64,000 nt of DNA from Aquimarina sp. MMG016 (GCF_018100805.1 NZ_JAGJEA010000003.1:186001-250000), one strand, 5' to 3'; counted from the stretch's first letter, positions 44,801-55,800 are shown. Made by a program: numbers and translations. The notes: generated by a model not told the origin, from the sequence alone.

Positions 44801-47800
44801 GTAGGTCTGAAAATCTCCGTTATTTTCCAGATCCTCGATATTATCTACTTCATCAATCCCAGCATCATAATTCACATCGATAGGCACAAAACGTTTTTGT
44901 TTGTCTTTATATGCTTTTGAAGCGTTGCTATTACAAGGAGTATTATTGGTATTGGTTGTTTCATATACATATATCTCTTCTGCAATCGCTGTATAATTAC
45001 GTAGTACCGATGACAAAATCTGCTCCCCATCCTGGCCTATACATCCATTATAGTTCCCAGTCTTTTTCATTTGGACTCCCATTAATACGTATCTTAATTT
45101 TTGCTTTAAGCTGAGGTAGTAATTTTTATACCCTATCCATATCTCATCCTGTTGCCATTTATTAGGTAAATTATTGATTGTTGAAGTCGGATTAAAATTA
45201 ACAGCACATTTGGTCAACCCATTGCATACTACATTACGATAGGCAAACTCTAACATTGGGATTCCGGACCCATCTTCTTGTTTTGCAGCTTCGTATTGTA
45301 TAATAAGTGCCCTATTCATTACACTGTTTTTCCAATTAGTTAGGGTACTGTTTTCAAAACCCTCTCCTAATTGGATAGAAAATGGATCTTTGGTATAGAT
45401 TTCTGTAGCATTTTTTAACATTCCCGCCGCTATCGCATCTTCATACGTATCTATGGTTTGTAAATAAGCATCGTATTCTCCGGCGTCTAAACTTTGAAAC
45501 GTTTTTTCTTTAGTTTTTGGATCATATACTTCTACATCATTGACAGTGGTACAAACCTCTTCGCTGTATTGAAGGTATCCATACTCTGGGTGATAGGATA
45601 GTAATGCTTCGGCCCAACTATCTTGCCATCTATTCAGAAAATCTTCAAGATTGGCAAGGTTTTCCGGGGCTACCCAGATATAGGTGGCTTCTCCCTGATC
45701 GTTGTACCCCAGTTTGACGTTGCTTTCGTTGTAAACTTCTGGTTTGTAGCTACCATCATTTTGTCTTTTGACCTCAATTTCTGCTGGATTTCCAAATTCA
45801 TCTTTATACTCGGCAGATCTCCAATCAACTCTTCTATTAGAATTAGGTGCCGTTAAAAATCCTGCGTCATTAAAAATACTTAGTGGGTCGCTTAATTCGT
45901 CACTTCCAGAAATGGAGGCTAGACTACCATATTGCCCTCCCGGAGACATATCTGCCAACAGTATTTTTCTTTTTCCTTCACAAGCGTCAATCAAGGTATC
46001 ACATGGCTCCATACATGCTTTTACCAATAGCTCCCACTCTCGATCATATCGTACAATCAATGCGTTTACTGTTTCTTGGTCTATTAGTAAAGCTCCGTTA
46101 GTATCATCTTCTTGATCTTCCCAGCTTACTGCTATGTAGTCTCCATTAGTTCCATCTGCGATAAAAGAGTCATTATTAAAATAAGCTCCTAGTTGTGTAA
46201 GGATATAGGCTTCTTTGGTGTCAAGGCTTGTTACACAATCCTCACAAGACACAAAACATTCTGTAAGAGTAGCTTGTGGAGCAAAAACAATTGGGTCTAG
46301 ATAACAGGCCGGATTCTCAGGATCAGTAAGAGATTTCATAAAATCCTGGGTGTAGCTTATCAACACCTGCTCATTAACTTTTAGTTCTTTATGCAAAATA
46401 TAGGCTCCTATATCCAAACTAACGTTATCTATCAACTCACTAAAATCTACAATCGGCTGAATACCATCATCACCTATTGTTTTAATAACCGGAGTAAACA
46501 TGTCTTCTCCCTGATCATTTTTTAATGAAAGCTCCAGATCATATACAAAAGCATAAGTATTATCTGCACAATCACTATAAGTAGTAGCATCAAGTCCATA
46601 ATTAAATGTATAGTCTTTTGGACCTTCATCTCCTTTATTACCATCTACTAAAATCTGTTTGTTTAGATAAAATGAAGTCTCTTTGCTATCATTAATAATT
46701 CCTGCAAGTAGATTAGCGGTCATGGATCCATGATTACCACTTTGTTCTTCATCCAGTGCATCCAGATTTTCAGGATCTCCTCCAGTAAGAGCAGTGGCAA
46801 TCGTTCTACCTTGTGGGTCGATATAACTTATACTTACTTGACCATTAGGATCTATAACCAGATTTTTTTTGTAATGCTTATAATCCCCAACTTTATACCC
46901 AAATAAGCGGTTTAACTCTTCCTGAGTTGGCAATCCGTAATTGTATTTCATTTCATGACCTGATCCTAATTGATATTGTGGTCCGACTCCTCCTTTTCTA
47001 TGTACTCTACCTGTATTATCAGATGTATACTCTATCTGTGAAAACGGAAATTGCTTCGCATTAGGAATTCTATCTCTAAATTCATTGGTAATATCATTGT
47101 TTGCCGAATAATATTTTGATGCACCTGCAGTAGAAGTCATATCACTTACAGATACCTCATCTTCTTTATTCGGATCATCCCAATCAAAATCATTGTGTGT
47201 GTATATCTCCCCAACACTATTCTGATTAAAATTATCTCGATACTTAATTCCTGATTCGGTCACCGGAACTGGAAGTACTTCTACCGCAGGCCTACCCTGA
47301 TTATCATAGATAACTTCTCCCACAATAGCGTGGTTATCGCTATTGATTTTGGTAACAGTTTGTCTGTTACGTAAGGTACCATCAAAATAACTAACTACTT
47401 CTTTTTTCTTTCCTTCTTCTGCATAAGATGCTTGAAATTGCCAGTTTTTCTGATTTTCGTGACCTGTAGTTTCTATATAAGTATTCCAATCCGCAACAGT
47501 TTCTGCATCTTTACCACTCGACCAAGATCCATATAATCTTTTGGATATATATTTTGGATCCATTGATTTACCAACTGCTCTAACTCTATAGATCAGGAAA
47601 CCTTTATCATATATGAGTGGAATTTGGTAATGTGTCTTATTCGTTTGAATTCTTGAACTATTACCTTTAAATTCTTTTTCTGTAAGTGCTATTTCATTAG
47701 CAGATAGATCATTTTTTGTATCCCCATAACGGTCTACCCAAGTCCATTCTAATTCGTAAGTTACTGCTCCTTTAACATTTTCCCAGTTCAGATTCAAGCT

Positions 47801-48409
47801 TTCCTGAACCGTATTACCAAAATTATCTGTATACGTCGTAATCTTATTAGGATTTTCAATAAAGACAGGTAAAACATCTGATAATTTATAATATCGTTCT
47901 GTTTCAAAACCAAGATGCATGGAAATATTGTCTGGTGTACTATTAGAAGTTGCGTTAGTATCCAGATCCGTATAGGTTTTCTTTACTATCACCACTCTCA
48001 CTCCATAAAAACCTTCCAGTACATGTACCGTTTTATCTACAAATTCTCCACTTGTAGTAACATTATGGGTTACCGATAAAGTAATTTCTGTAGGAGTTCC
48101 CTCTGAACCATCTTGTGAAACCGGAAACACCTGAAGGTCTACCGCATACGAAAAAGTAGCATATGGAGGTTTGTTGCTATCCACCTCTAAACCTATGGTG
48201 GCCGTTGGATTTAGTGTTAACTGGTCTATATTAGTCAATTCAGGATCTATATAACTATATCCAGTAGTTGATGCTACAGCATTATCAATTTCATCCGAAG
48301 AAAGAAACGCTCCCGGATATTTGGTATGTTGTGCGGTTATTGATGCACCTATCAACATTATACATAACGTAAAACCGTTTATTATTTTTGATGTGATCAT
48401 TGTTTTCAT
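38849..48409 (-). CDS. Giant DUF6443/RHS-repeat protein with variable C-terminal tip
   Basis: 3,186 residues; signal peptide ending ASITAQ. Order: N-terminal beta domains with an FN3-like unit (about 205-300), the DUF6443 region (about 330-480; SYFDGTLRNRQTVTKI, NQGRPAVEVLP), a long Cys-containing region, a domain of about 200 residues repeated (PQFAFHMKNLMNALL at about 1556, PKFTYFFKEFLNALL at about 1756), YD repeats from about 2150, and the RHS core (YNDYYPFGMLLPNR; GFRVYDARIAKFLSVDPLA; AGNMPIEAIDLDGLEP, ending at 2933). The 253-residue tip has a LysM-like part (YKVKEGQG...MNPGDTVIIP, 2943-3008) and a Gly-rich hydrophobic end. Base composition drops at the tip. Third gene of the operon, 40 bp after the LRR gene. 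Polymorphic exported toxin or surface protein is inferred. Confidence 0.9.
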   Translation of the reverse strand: MKTMITSKIINGFTLCIMLIGASITAQHTKYPGAFLSSDEIDNAVASTTGYSYIDPELTNIDQLTLNPTATIGLEVDSNKPPYATFSYAVDLQVFPVSQDGSEGTPTEITLSVTHNVTTSGEFVDKTVHVLEGFYGVRVVIVKKTYTDLDTNATSNSTPDNISMHLGFETERYYKLSDVLPVFIENPNKITTYTDNFGNTVQESLNLNWENVKGAVTYELEWTWVDRYGDTKNDLSANEIALTEKEFKGNSSRIQTNKTHYQIPLIYDKGFLIYRVRAVGKSMDPKYISKRLYGSWSSGKDAETVADWNTYIETTGHENQKNWQFQASYAEEGKKKEVVSYFDGTLRNRQTVTKINSDNHAIVGEVIYDNQGRPAVEVLPVPVTESGIKYRDNFNQNSVGEIYTHNDFDWDDPNKEDEVSVSDMTSTAGASKYYSANNDITNEFRDRIPNAKQFPFSQIEYTSDNTGRVHRKGGVGPQYQLGSGHEMKYNYGLPTQEELNRLFGYKVGDYKHYKKNLVIDPNGQVSISYIDPQGRTIATALTGGDPENLDALDEEQSGNHGSMTANLLAGIINDSKETSFYLNKQILVDGNKGDEGPKDYTFNYGLDATTYSDCADNTYAFVYDLELSLKNDQGEDMFTPVIKTIGDDGIQPIVDFSELIDNVSLDIGAYILHKELKVNEQVLISYTQDFMKSLTDPENPACYLDPIVFAPQATLTECFVSCEDCVTSLDTKEAYILTQLGAYFNNDSFIADGTNGDYIAVSWEDQEDDTNGALLIDQETVNALIVRYDREWELLVKACMEPCDTLIDACEGKRKILLADMSPGGQYGSLASISGSDELSDPLSIFNDAGFLTAPNSNRRVDWRSAEYKDEFGNPAEIEVKRQNDGSYKPEVYNESNVKLGYNDQGEATYIWVAPENLANLEDFLNRWQDSWAEALLSYHPEYGYLQYSEEVCTTVNDVEVYDPKTKEKTFQSLDAGEYDAYLQTIDTYEDAIAAGMLKNATEIYTKDPFSIQLGEGFENSTLTNWKNSVMNRALIIQYEAAKQEDGSGIPMLEFAYRNVVCNGLTKCAVNFNPTSTINNLPNKWQQDEIWIGYKNYYLSLKQKLRYVLMGVQMKKTGNYNGCIGQDGEQILSSVLRNYTAIAEEIYVYETTNTNNTPCNSNASKAYKDKQKRFVPIDVNYDAGIDEVDNIEDLENNGDFQTYLQTGRCPLSFDLESMLNGMVNETDANGKKKSVEGTRGYTGRYIVPSLYEAFGGVLGDGDAIDLSGNVQNQGASLITQIDVTRGIASTICANALTLQLPSSGWDTSYTWYDYTPNGTINGWEILSFSNLFYDSDNSDPTSSVYGFKVLATVRVGANTIEVIFTGTTCAAIGECGLNNDGIGDVLDDTNGGLYSDCNKKYLFKEGLKSVLNDIIDNNQVDNTAYTITELAIYKDSYLPEFFFGENVTNAITWSANLNRYTLQSSAGTEVSINLSQELSSLDIKDISGIRIDKRPVLNGEFVADITFYYYTTTGSYQNVTGTITKDGNELLDFSCCRYIEGDDGGGDEFSCGNDASFKPQFAFHMKNLMNALLAKGEFYYPDVDLSEYNEYNTFLQEFFTKSTNKVCDDISSSGGICFSSNYAEASKVTWDGSGILSAIPDSQIVIRHQDSYNTIEFLLSDDGFDGITESLREIEFIDELTFDIYPGEDGNSQMNITYTSDGNRIIEEFGAIGYQVDVGDGDIQFQQLYFGCDLGDGDEDPFDDTLDCENKPTLAPKFTYFFKEFLNALLDDEDFYRDNVSLSSHPEFNTFLQEFFTNNYISLCQSSDCTPIDFSETNTIRWHGASLSEGSGRAFLYNEGERVASIVLGNWNSNTHHESLKNIESIISVESGDIQFANNLTYTYLDTNGEEFTYGNRAVYIEYTKETPPAGLVSSILRFSCGLANIDSQDNPTLLSENNFDVDSNNSPSQNNTPQTCITCIPQPVAPVSCSEQYPVFMDFLDLDADGNSARITDYTLPEFFDEKFFCELNFAYLVDSYISYINTLGITSTDDYAYLSIDEFGSTKLNYGFDRIENVIQAYKIAGGNTEGAPSWITFVNETYLVENQVCPPAPLQPKISMDIDIEIEKDPCTEFNLSVSETYQKDSYDQYLQTKKAQFIRSYTEAAYANAKETFTMTYYDKEYHYTLYYYDQAGNLIQTVPPEGIDRLDNAAHEEINYLRVNEPNYTLATGRNNEKVLPEHRLQTEYKYNSLNQLIWQQTPDGGITRFAYDKLGRIIASQNARQVAKNGTERFSYSTYDDLGRIVEAGEIWLPEGTYTITEKGRLQKTGNTGYQDGFEKTDRNDLREVTVSQYDYTDNDGIQYFKTNYDPYNSRNRVAMSLYFDTYNEATALSTYDNGCYYNYDVHGNVKELMMIIPDMAINNFAQGVKNTIYEYDLISGNVHSVTYQKDQPDQFIHRYSYDADNRITAVETSTDGVIWEKDASYLYYAHGPIARMIVGDKEVQGIDYAYTLQGWIKGVNSESLTPDTDMGKDGATGSAVAKDAFGYSLGYHKGDYISVGNTATNAFAHSNNVALQTNRNLYNGNIKQMVTSLIDTDETALAPQINHYTYDQLNRITSMNGYTDQGTSNYNSAYTYDRNGNLQSLQRSAKNANGQMVEMDNLSYNYNVDAEDNKVNNQLRSVYETVGLDANFDTDLDSGQQQDNYVYDEIGQLLRDKQEGLTIEWRNDAKVKSVTKDDGTVITFAYDPTGNRISKTTTRNNVASTTYYERDAQGHVLSTYTKEDKNGTKSLTLNEQHIYGSNRLGIQENSLDLLANTQNLTPNTYNRQVGDKRFELSNHLGNVLSVTTDRKLAVGNVFTPDVVAYNDYYPFGMLLPNRQGNSAEYRYGFNGKEKDDDWKGEGVQYDYGFRVYDARIAKFLSVDPLAPSYPWYTPYQFAGNMPIEAIDLDGLEPQFVNGVFTGQYKVKEGQGPTQIAKDMAGYGINVDWMDITYSNQQYFDHIPAPEFVKTSPKFKKLNMNPGDTVIIPITNDTNSKTTNNDSGNKSSFISDGINALGVMGNVGNETYYSKNFNTWMDKKGNLRSQKWGGNGSMGGKHKFARARAKGLGLLNYGAGAYNLYSINEDYENGIIDDRTKNLLHYQNAVGTISPPLISIPMTVGGKIGEENASEIEKMVIWLSIHLGPFKEEGFNKNEKQNKVDEDESTSR

Positions 48410-48449
48410 GAATATATCTTTGATCTACTTAATATTTTTTAAAATCTAT

Positions 48450-51400
48450 CTAGAATGAATTTTTCTTTGAAGTCCCGGATCGTGTCTCCTGAATGGTATA
48501 CACTCCTTCTTCGGTTTCTTTTTTAACCCGTATCAAACCACCTTCTTTGTCATATTCATAGAATGTAGCATAATTATTTTCATCCAATTCTGCCCGCAAC
48601 CACTGCGTTGCCGGATCGTACACAAATGTTTTCATATTACCGTTAAAAGGGTAGATTCTAACATCATCAAAATAGACTATACTATTAGTTTCTTGCGCAG
48701 CATTATTTCTAAGTGATATCGTCATAACCGCTGCATCAGATGGAATAGTAAAACTAGAGGAAACTCGCTGCCAACCATCTATTACTGCACCTTCAGGAAT
48801 AAAAATAGCTTGATCATTTGTAAGTGTAATTGTATTTTTATTGATATCTAAATAAGACAAATCAATTGAAGAGTTTACATATTCTAGTGCAATCTGATCA
48901 GTATCTTCAAAATTAGTAAACACTTGTGGTGAAGCTTCAAAACCGGAGATTGAAGCTTGTTCACTTTCATGATTTTCATAAAAATCAACTAAAATAGAGT
49001 TCGAATTAGTAAATAAATTAAAATCAGAAGTGATATAAAAGTTTCCGTTTCGAATCTCAACATCTTTAAATTTGATACTGATATGATTTTTGGGTAAATC
49101 CTTAAAAAGAATAGGAAAGTGAAATGTTCTTTTAAAATTGAATCCTAGTTCATTAACCTTTAAGGTTACTCTTGGAGTTATATAGGTAAACTTAGGACCT
49201 CCTCGGTTTAAAGCAAAAGAGAATCCTACAGAACGTTCCTGTCCATATACTTTCTCCTTTTTCAAACTGAAATCATATATGGTTAAATTTCTATCTGTAT
49301 TTCCTTTCACAAACGGAAGCAAGCCTTCTACATCCCCATCAAAATCTAAATCATTCTTAGGAACATATACCGATGGTATTGGGGTTTTATTTAAAACTTT
49401 ATTCTTTAATTGTGTAATCAGATTTATAAACTGACCTTTCACATCATCAAATTGTAAGGTTACAGGATCTTTACCTATTTTGGTACTTTCGCGAACCCAT
49501 CCACTAATTACATATTTGCCTCCAGGTTTTGGAATAAACTTAATACAGCTAATTCTTTCAGGTTCTTCGATATCATCTACTTGTACTGTTACTGCAAGTA
49601 TCGCCGAAGCCTCACACAAACCTTGACCAATTCTGGTATAATAGGTTACTCCTTGTTCTAATTTGGTTCCGGCTCTAAAGATTTCATCTCCAAATTCTGA
49701 AGTATACCAAACTGTATCGTCTGGATATCCATAAAACTTAGTCAATAAACCAATTACAGAATTTTCGGGTACTACAATATCACGATCATAACGCTTATTT
49801 AGTGAGGTAACATCTATAATCCTTATTCTTACGGGAACACGAACTGAATTTTCATTGGCTCCATAAGTCTGTACTGCATAATATGTTGTGTTATTACTTA
49901 GTAAAGTAGCTGTATCCAGAGAGGTAGTACTTGTTTCATTGGCATACCAAACGATTGTATATTCCGGATTTGTAGTTTCCATAAATATATCTGCAATTGT
50001 TGGATTATTATTGCTACAAAACACCTGATATCCATCTCCTTTTGGTTTGGATACACCTATCTGAACAGTTACCTGAAGTCGACAGGGATTATTGCCTTGT
50101 GCAGCATAGTATGTATTGCCATCAATCAGCATAGTATTATCAAGTAAAGGAGCAGTACTATTCTCGCTATCGTACCAGGTTACATTAACTCCTTCTGCTA
50201 CCAGGTTGTTAACTGTTGGTGTATCCAGCAGATCAAAATATTGATTGGTATCTCCTCTAGGAGCACCTAAATCGAAAACAATTTCTACAGCTACTCTATT
50301 ATCAACTCCATTATCTGCCCATACAATAAGTTCTGATAAGGAATATAAAGATTGGGTCTCATTATATAAAACTCCACCTACTTGCTCGCTATACCAGTTA
50401 ACAGTACCATCTAATGGTGCTTGCAAATCAGCAAACGTAAGTTCATCTGTTCCCAATGTACAGAATCCTTGTGTACTAATATCAAAACATGTATTAGTCA
50501 TTGACGTAGACTTTTGATACACTCGTATCCCATCAATAAGTACATAGACAGGATATGAATTATTTATATCAGAAGCTGACGAATGAGCACTAAATTCTAT
50601 CTGTTCGGAACTATTACTAGCTATAAACTCTAGTTTAGATCTTTGCCATGATACATTCGATGAATTTGGTGCCATCGGAATTGATGTTTTCGTTTCACTA
50701 CCCAATTGAACTTGCCATGAACCATACGCTTCTTCCCAAAGTTCAGGGATCAATAAATTGGTAGCATTTGCTTGATAAAACTCAATAACATACGTTACTC
50801 CCGGTGTCATCCCTGATATTTGTGCTCCAAACGATTCTGTTTGATCATTAGCTCTCAATGCTCCAGCACAAATCCCTCCATTGGGAGAATTGCTAAAATT
50901 ATAGACTAAATACTGGTCATTCGTATTGTTAACGAGTGGAGGTAAAAACGTATCTGGAGTTCCCTGTTGTACTATCCATCCCGTGCCTCCAAGCATTCCA
51001 TTTCTTCCATTGGTTAGCACATCACTTGCTAACTCAAAGGAAGTATCAACACCTATCGCTTCTAAAAGATTTGTACAGTCTTCTACCACATCCGTAACCA
51101 CTATTGTTATAGGATTTCTTTCTAAAACAAGATCAGGATTGGTTATGATACTGTTAGTAGCTAAAAAGTAATATACTCCTGCATCAGCTTCTGTAACCTT
51201 AGTTATTGTAAACTCCTTATCTGTAGCTCCCGCTATTGGACTTACCGTTTCACCTATCTTTTTATACCACTGATAGCTATTATTTTCGCTGATTAGTTGG
51301 CTACTGGAAAGGGTAACAGGATCATCTAACAATACTGTGTTAGTTTCTTCTTCATCTACGTTAGCTTGGAGATTATATCGAAACTTATCTCCTATTTTAC

Positions 51401-52790
51401 TTTTATAGGCTAAAAACTCATCTTCAAAATCTGAAAATATAAACCTGTTTTGCTCTATTCCAAATATTCTTAATTTCGGTAAACCAGTAAGATTAGGAAT
51501 TTTTCCTTCTAATTGGTTATTTTGTAGATAAATAGTACTAACATTAGTTAATCCAATGAATTCCTGAGGTATGTTTCCAGATAACTGATTTATATGTAAG
51601 TATAAAGATTGTAAGTTCTCTAATTGTCCTAATCCAATAGGAATAGTACCCGAAAGGAGATTATTACTCAAATATAGAATACGTAATTCTGTAAGCTGTC
51701 CAAAATTTTGGGGTATACTACCTGAAAGCTGGTTACGGTGTAGCATCAGGTGTGTCAAATTAACCAATCCTCCTAATTCTACTGGAATACTGCCGGTTAA
51801 CTGATTATTACTAAGAAGTATTACTTTTAAGTTTGTTGCTAAACCTATAGAAGCTGGTATTTTACCTGTCAATTGATTTTGATCAAAGTCCAGGTTTTCC
51901 AGGCTTGATAAATTAGTTCCGAAACCAGAAGGAATTTGACCTTCCAGCTGATTCTTTTTGAAATTTATAACTTTAAGCGTATTTATATCCCCTAAAGTCG
52001 CTGGAATTACTCCGGTTAATTTATTATATCCCAAATACAATTTTTTTAGAGACGATAATTCTCCGATACTAAGAGGAATTGATCCTTCTAACAGATTTTG
52101 TCCAAAATTGATGTACTCTAACGTTTTTAATCTACTAAAATCAAGATCAATAGTGCCTGTTAATTTATTTTTAAAAAGGTTTAAAACTTTAAGTTTATCT
52201 AAATTTTCAATTGTTTTAGGTATAGAACCACTTAATTGATTGCCTCCTAATTGTAACTCAGTTAGGGAAATTAAGTTTCCTATCTCTTCCGGAATAACAC
52301 CTTCTAAATTATTAACACCAAAAGCCAAATATTCTAATTTTGTTAATAATCCTATGGATGATGGAATCGCTCCACTAAAATTGTTATTAACCCAATTAAT
52401 ATAGGTTAACAATGTTTGCTGTCCTAGTTCTTCAGGTATTGTTCCCCCAATATTATTCTCCATAAGGCTCCAACTGGTCATGTAATTTAATTGACCAATC
52501 GAAGATGGTAAAGTACCGGTTAGATTGTTATTTCTAAGATTTATCATAGAAATATGACCTTCCTTTACCGTAACCCCATACCAAGTACTTACATCACTAT
52601 TAGGGTCATTAATTTGCCAAACACTATCGCCAGCAATAGTGTTTGTCCAATTATCACCGTTAGTTGAGTTATACAAATCGATTAATGCATCACGCTCTGC
52701 TTGTGATACCTGTGCTAACACATTATGAATTCCAACAATAAGGAATAAAAAAATCGTTATTCTGAATATATATCTATTTGAATTTTTCAT
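48450..52790 (-). CDS. Giant LRR/Ig-like exported protein with YD-type C-terminus
   Basis: 1,446 residues; signal peptide ending NVLAQ. Residues 25-70 are the LRR N-cap (ERDALIDLYNSTNGDNWTN); about 16 plant-type LRRs of 24 residues fill about 75-445 (x-N-x-L-x-G-x-I-P). An Ig-like domain follows (about 490-560; YQWYKKIG, ADAGVYYF), then a carbohydrate-binding-like sandwich (570-765), three or four 'FCS/PTIADI' repeats (770-1105), a 'KYVISGWVRE' domain and a C-terminal YD-like end (FVYDPATQWLRAELDENNYA). The last segment recalls Rhs strands, which fits a role with the Rhs protein downstream. Gaps of 27 and 40 bp to its neighbours show one operon. Confidence 0.88.
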   Translation of the reverse strand: MKNSNRYIFRITIFLFLIVGIHNVLAQVSQAERDALIDLYNSTNGDNWTNTIAGDSVWQINDPNSDVSTWYGVTVKEGHISMINLRNNNLTGTLPSSIGQLNYMTSWSLMENNIGGTIPEELGQQTLLTYINWVNNNFSGAIPSSIGLLTKLEYLAFGVNNLEGVIPEEIGNLISLTELQLGGNQLSGSIPKTIENLDKLKVLNLFKNKLTGTIDLDFSRLKTLEYINFGQNLLEGSIPLSIGELSSLKKLYLGYNKLTGVIPATLGDINTLKVINFKKNQLEGQIPSGFGTNLSSLENLDFDQNQLTGKIPASIGLATNLKVILLSNNQLTGSIPVELGGLVNLTHLMLHRNQLSGSIPQNFGQLTELRILYLSNNLLSGTIPIGLGQLENLQSLYLHINQLSGNIPQEFIGLTNVSTIYLQNNQLEGKIPNLTGLPKLRIFGIEQNRFIFSDFEDEFLAYKSKIGDKFRYNLQANVDEEETNTVLLDDPVTLSSSQLISENNSYQWYKKIGETVSPIAGATDKEFTITKVTEADAGVYYFLATNSIITNPDLVLERNPITIVVTDVVEDCTNLLEAIGVDTSFELASDVLTNGRNGMLGGTGWIVQQGTPDTFLPPLVNNTNDQYLVYNFSNSPNGGICAGALRANDQTESFGAQISGMTPGVTYVIEFYQANATNLLIPELWEEAYGSWQVQLGSETKTSIPMAPNSSNVSWQRSKLEFIASNSSEQIEFSAHSSASDINNSYPVYVLIDGIRVYQKSTSMTNTCFDISTQGFCTLGTDELTFADLQAPLDGTVNWYSEQVGGVLYNETQSLYSLSELIVWADNGVDNRVAVEIVFDLGAPRGDTNQYFDLLDTPTVNNLVAEGVNVTWYDSENSTAPLLDNTMLIDGNTYYAAQGNNPCRLQVTVQIGVSKPKGDGYQVFCSNNNPTIADIFMETTNPEYTIVWYANETSTTSLDTATLLSNNTTYYAVQTYGANENSVRVPVRIRIIDVTSLNKRYDRDIVVPENSVIGLLTKFYGYPDDTVWYTSEFGDEIFRAGTKLEQGVTYYTRIGQGLCEASAILAVTVQVDDIEEPERISCIKFIPKPGGKYVISGWVRESTKIGKDPVTLQFDDVKGQFINLITQLKNKVLNKTPIPSVYVPKNDLDFDGDVEGLLPFVKGNTDRNLTIYDFSLKKEKVYGQERSVGFSFALNRGGPKFTYITPRVTLKVNELGFNFKRTFHFPILFKDLPKNHISIKFKDVEIRNGNFYITSDFNLFTNSNSILVDFYENHESEQASISGFEASPQVFTNFEDTDQIALEYVNSSIDLSYLDINKNTITLTNDQAIFIPEGAVIDGWQRVSSSFTIPSDAAVMTISLRNNAAQETNSIVYFDDVRIYPFNGNMKTFVYDPATQWLRAELDENNYATFYEYDKEGGLIRVKKETEEGVYTIQETRSGTSKKNSF

Positions 52791-52817
52791 GTCTTAAAAA
52801 AACTAACTGTTTTTATA

Positions 52818-55800
52818 TTAATTCTGTGGAGTGTATGATGCATAATCGATGTAAACATCCTGGTATGAAGAGCCTTCACACTTTTGGGATTCAACCGTAG
52901 CATCAATAATAATTGCCGGATAGCCACCTTCGTTTAACGGAGTTCTTTCTTGCTTATGCAGTAATTCAAACCTTGCTTTTACCAGCTCATCAGAATGGCC
53001 ATTACTTTGTTTATTTCTTATCCCAATATCTAGTTTTACAAACGCAAAGCCTGTAGCATCCAAAGTAATTTGACCTTCTTTTTCGATACTATTATCTTCT
53101 TTTTCTAAAGCTACTTTTTCATTGACAAGTACTGCCCACCCTAGTCTATTAGAGTAATTAAGCATCGTTATTCTATAATCTACTACTGCATTTGGTTTAC
53201 CCTGGATTACAAACGTAGACAACCTACCATGGCAATACTTAGTTTCAAACTTGTTATTATAATTAAATCCGGGACGGTCATCAATAGTAATTCTAGCATT
53301 GGTAATTATGGGTCTGGCATCATCATCGCATACATCTCCCACACCATCACCATCATAGTCATATTGATCTGCATTGGGAGTATATTTACAATTATCTGTA
53401 GAATCATCTTCTCCATCGTTATCAATATCTTTTTTCTCTTTTAGTTCTCCTACTAATTCTCGTGTAATAGACGCTTCATTTCCTGCTCCAATTAAAAGGC
53501 TATTATTACCTGTATGTGCATATTGATCATTAATCGCGGCACCAGAGTCTTCTATAGACTTTGCAAAATTAAAGTGTCCATTCTTACGGGTAATACTAGA
53601 GCTATAATCTTCAAAATTATCCGCTCCCATATCCAGATAACTGCTATTAGATGCAACTGCCACCGGCAATGTGAAGCCATATCCATATTGTGCAGAGGAA
53701 CGTCTATTTAGTGCATCTTTATTTTCTAGCTCTACTCCATAAGGATTGTAGATAGAAACTTCACTGGCAAAAGTCCAATCCTGATCTACTGTTGTTGATT
53801 TTTGCCATTCTCCATTGTTTATTGTATAAAATGGTCTAAAATCTTTATAGAAACCTTCAATTCTTGGTGATGCATTATCGCTCATCCTTCTAGAGGTTAA
53901 ATAGGCATACGATGATTTTGCACGCCATTCTCCTTTTACATTATAGAGATATGGATTAAATCCTAAGCTAGTTACCTGGCTTTCTGCAACTGCTTCATCT
54001 TTATCTAAAACTAAAGATGCATTTGGTAGATTACATTCGCATTGTGACTCCCATAAATCACTATAAACAACTGCACTACTATTGATAATTCTAAGATCTT
54101 CATCCAATGTACTGCTCTCTGATACGTTAAATGATTCTGAATCTATGTTTTTAAGGTTACCATCTGCATCACGAATTGGATTATCCATCATAGTAAGTGA
54201 TGCCATAGAGGCCGTTTGCTGATTCCTTCTACCCGATCTAACAATTTTAAAACGTAAATCGAATATACCAAGATCGCTAAAAAAGGTATCATCAAGTAGC
54301 ATTCCTTCTGCATTCATCAATTGTACACCTGTACCACTGTCATTCATACCCACTACCCATACCTTGCCAGAAGGTATTTGAAGCATTTCATTAATACCAG
54401 TTAACAATAATTCATCTCCTTTGGTTAAGAAATCTGAGGCCTTCTCTCCAGATACTTCAAAATAATTAGGGTCTAATGACTCTAACTTAGCTGCAAGACC
54501 AAGATTTTTTGAAGCTAATCCCATAGTATCATAGTACCAATATGCAGGAAAATTGAAGTTATAGTATTGATCATTATACTCATTGATCGTCTGAGTTAAC
54601 AATACCTGTCCTGTATCTGCATCCCAAGCCAGATTTTTAGTGGTTACTTCGGACCCCAAATCAAAGGCTTTGGTTTCTACCAATATCCCAGATCTATGAA
54701 TGACTTTAGTTGTAGTTGCTACTCGAAGAATATCTTCATTTTCAGAAAGCACAGGTAAAGGTACAGGCACAATTCCTGGAAGGATCCCGGCTAAAAATGC
54801 TGTTAAATTTGCATTAACTCCATAAAAATTTGAAGTTGACATATTCTCCCTAAAATCATTTACTACTTCGTATTCAACTCCTATAATTTTATCCTCTCGT
54901 ACTTCTCCATTGCTGGCTATTGTAGGCAATGTATTCTTTAAATTTCCTTGGCTATCCAAATGATAGAAGTACTCTACACCAGAAATAGGTTCTTCTTGGT
55001 TCTCGGCAAATACTTCTTGTTTTCTGGGTTTGCCATTCATATTATTGGTTTCTACTACAAACCCCTGTGATAGTGTAAGATGATTTTGACTATCCGATTT
55101 TTCAGTTAGTATTGTTAGAGACTTGTTTTTAAAATCTGTTAATTTATTGATATCCGTATGATCTGTTAGCGTTGGATAATCATTAGAAGTGTAGAAAGTA
55201 TGTACTACTTTTCCTGTGGCATGTTTATTTACAACTCGATCTTCTTCTTTTCTATCAAGATTTTTTACGGTTACCTTACTATATGTTACCGTAGCAGAAG
55301 GAAAGAAAGAGCCTCCAATTGGTTTTTCGACATAATTTGATGCTTGCGGCGCTAGTAATTTCTCTTTTTTAGTATCCCCTTCCTCATCATAAAATGGTTC
55401 TATAAAAGGATTCTCCTTACTGCCATTAGGTTCAAAGGTTGCTACCCCACTAGAAGTACCGTTTTCAAGTTCATAACTATATTCTTGGCCATAGAACTGT
55501 TTATAGATTGGATTATCTATATTATTGGTCATTCCGCCCCAACCATCATGAAGCTTAATTTTCTTTACGCGAACTCCACCTCCTAATTTACTTCCGGTAG
55601 GGTTCAATAAACGAATCCAAGATTTTTCTGGAACAAACTGTTGTGCGCACTTCTGTTCTTGAAGCTTTCCATTTGGACCTTTAAAAATGGTAGCTATTTG
55701 TGTCAAACTTCCTCCAAGGTCATCCATTATAGAAACAAAATCATCATTATAATTATCTCCACCCAGGCTGTATACCACTCTGTTTAAATAAGAACGCCCA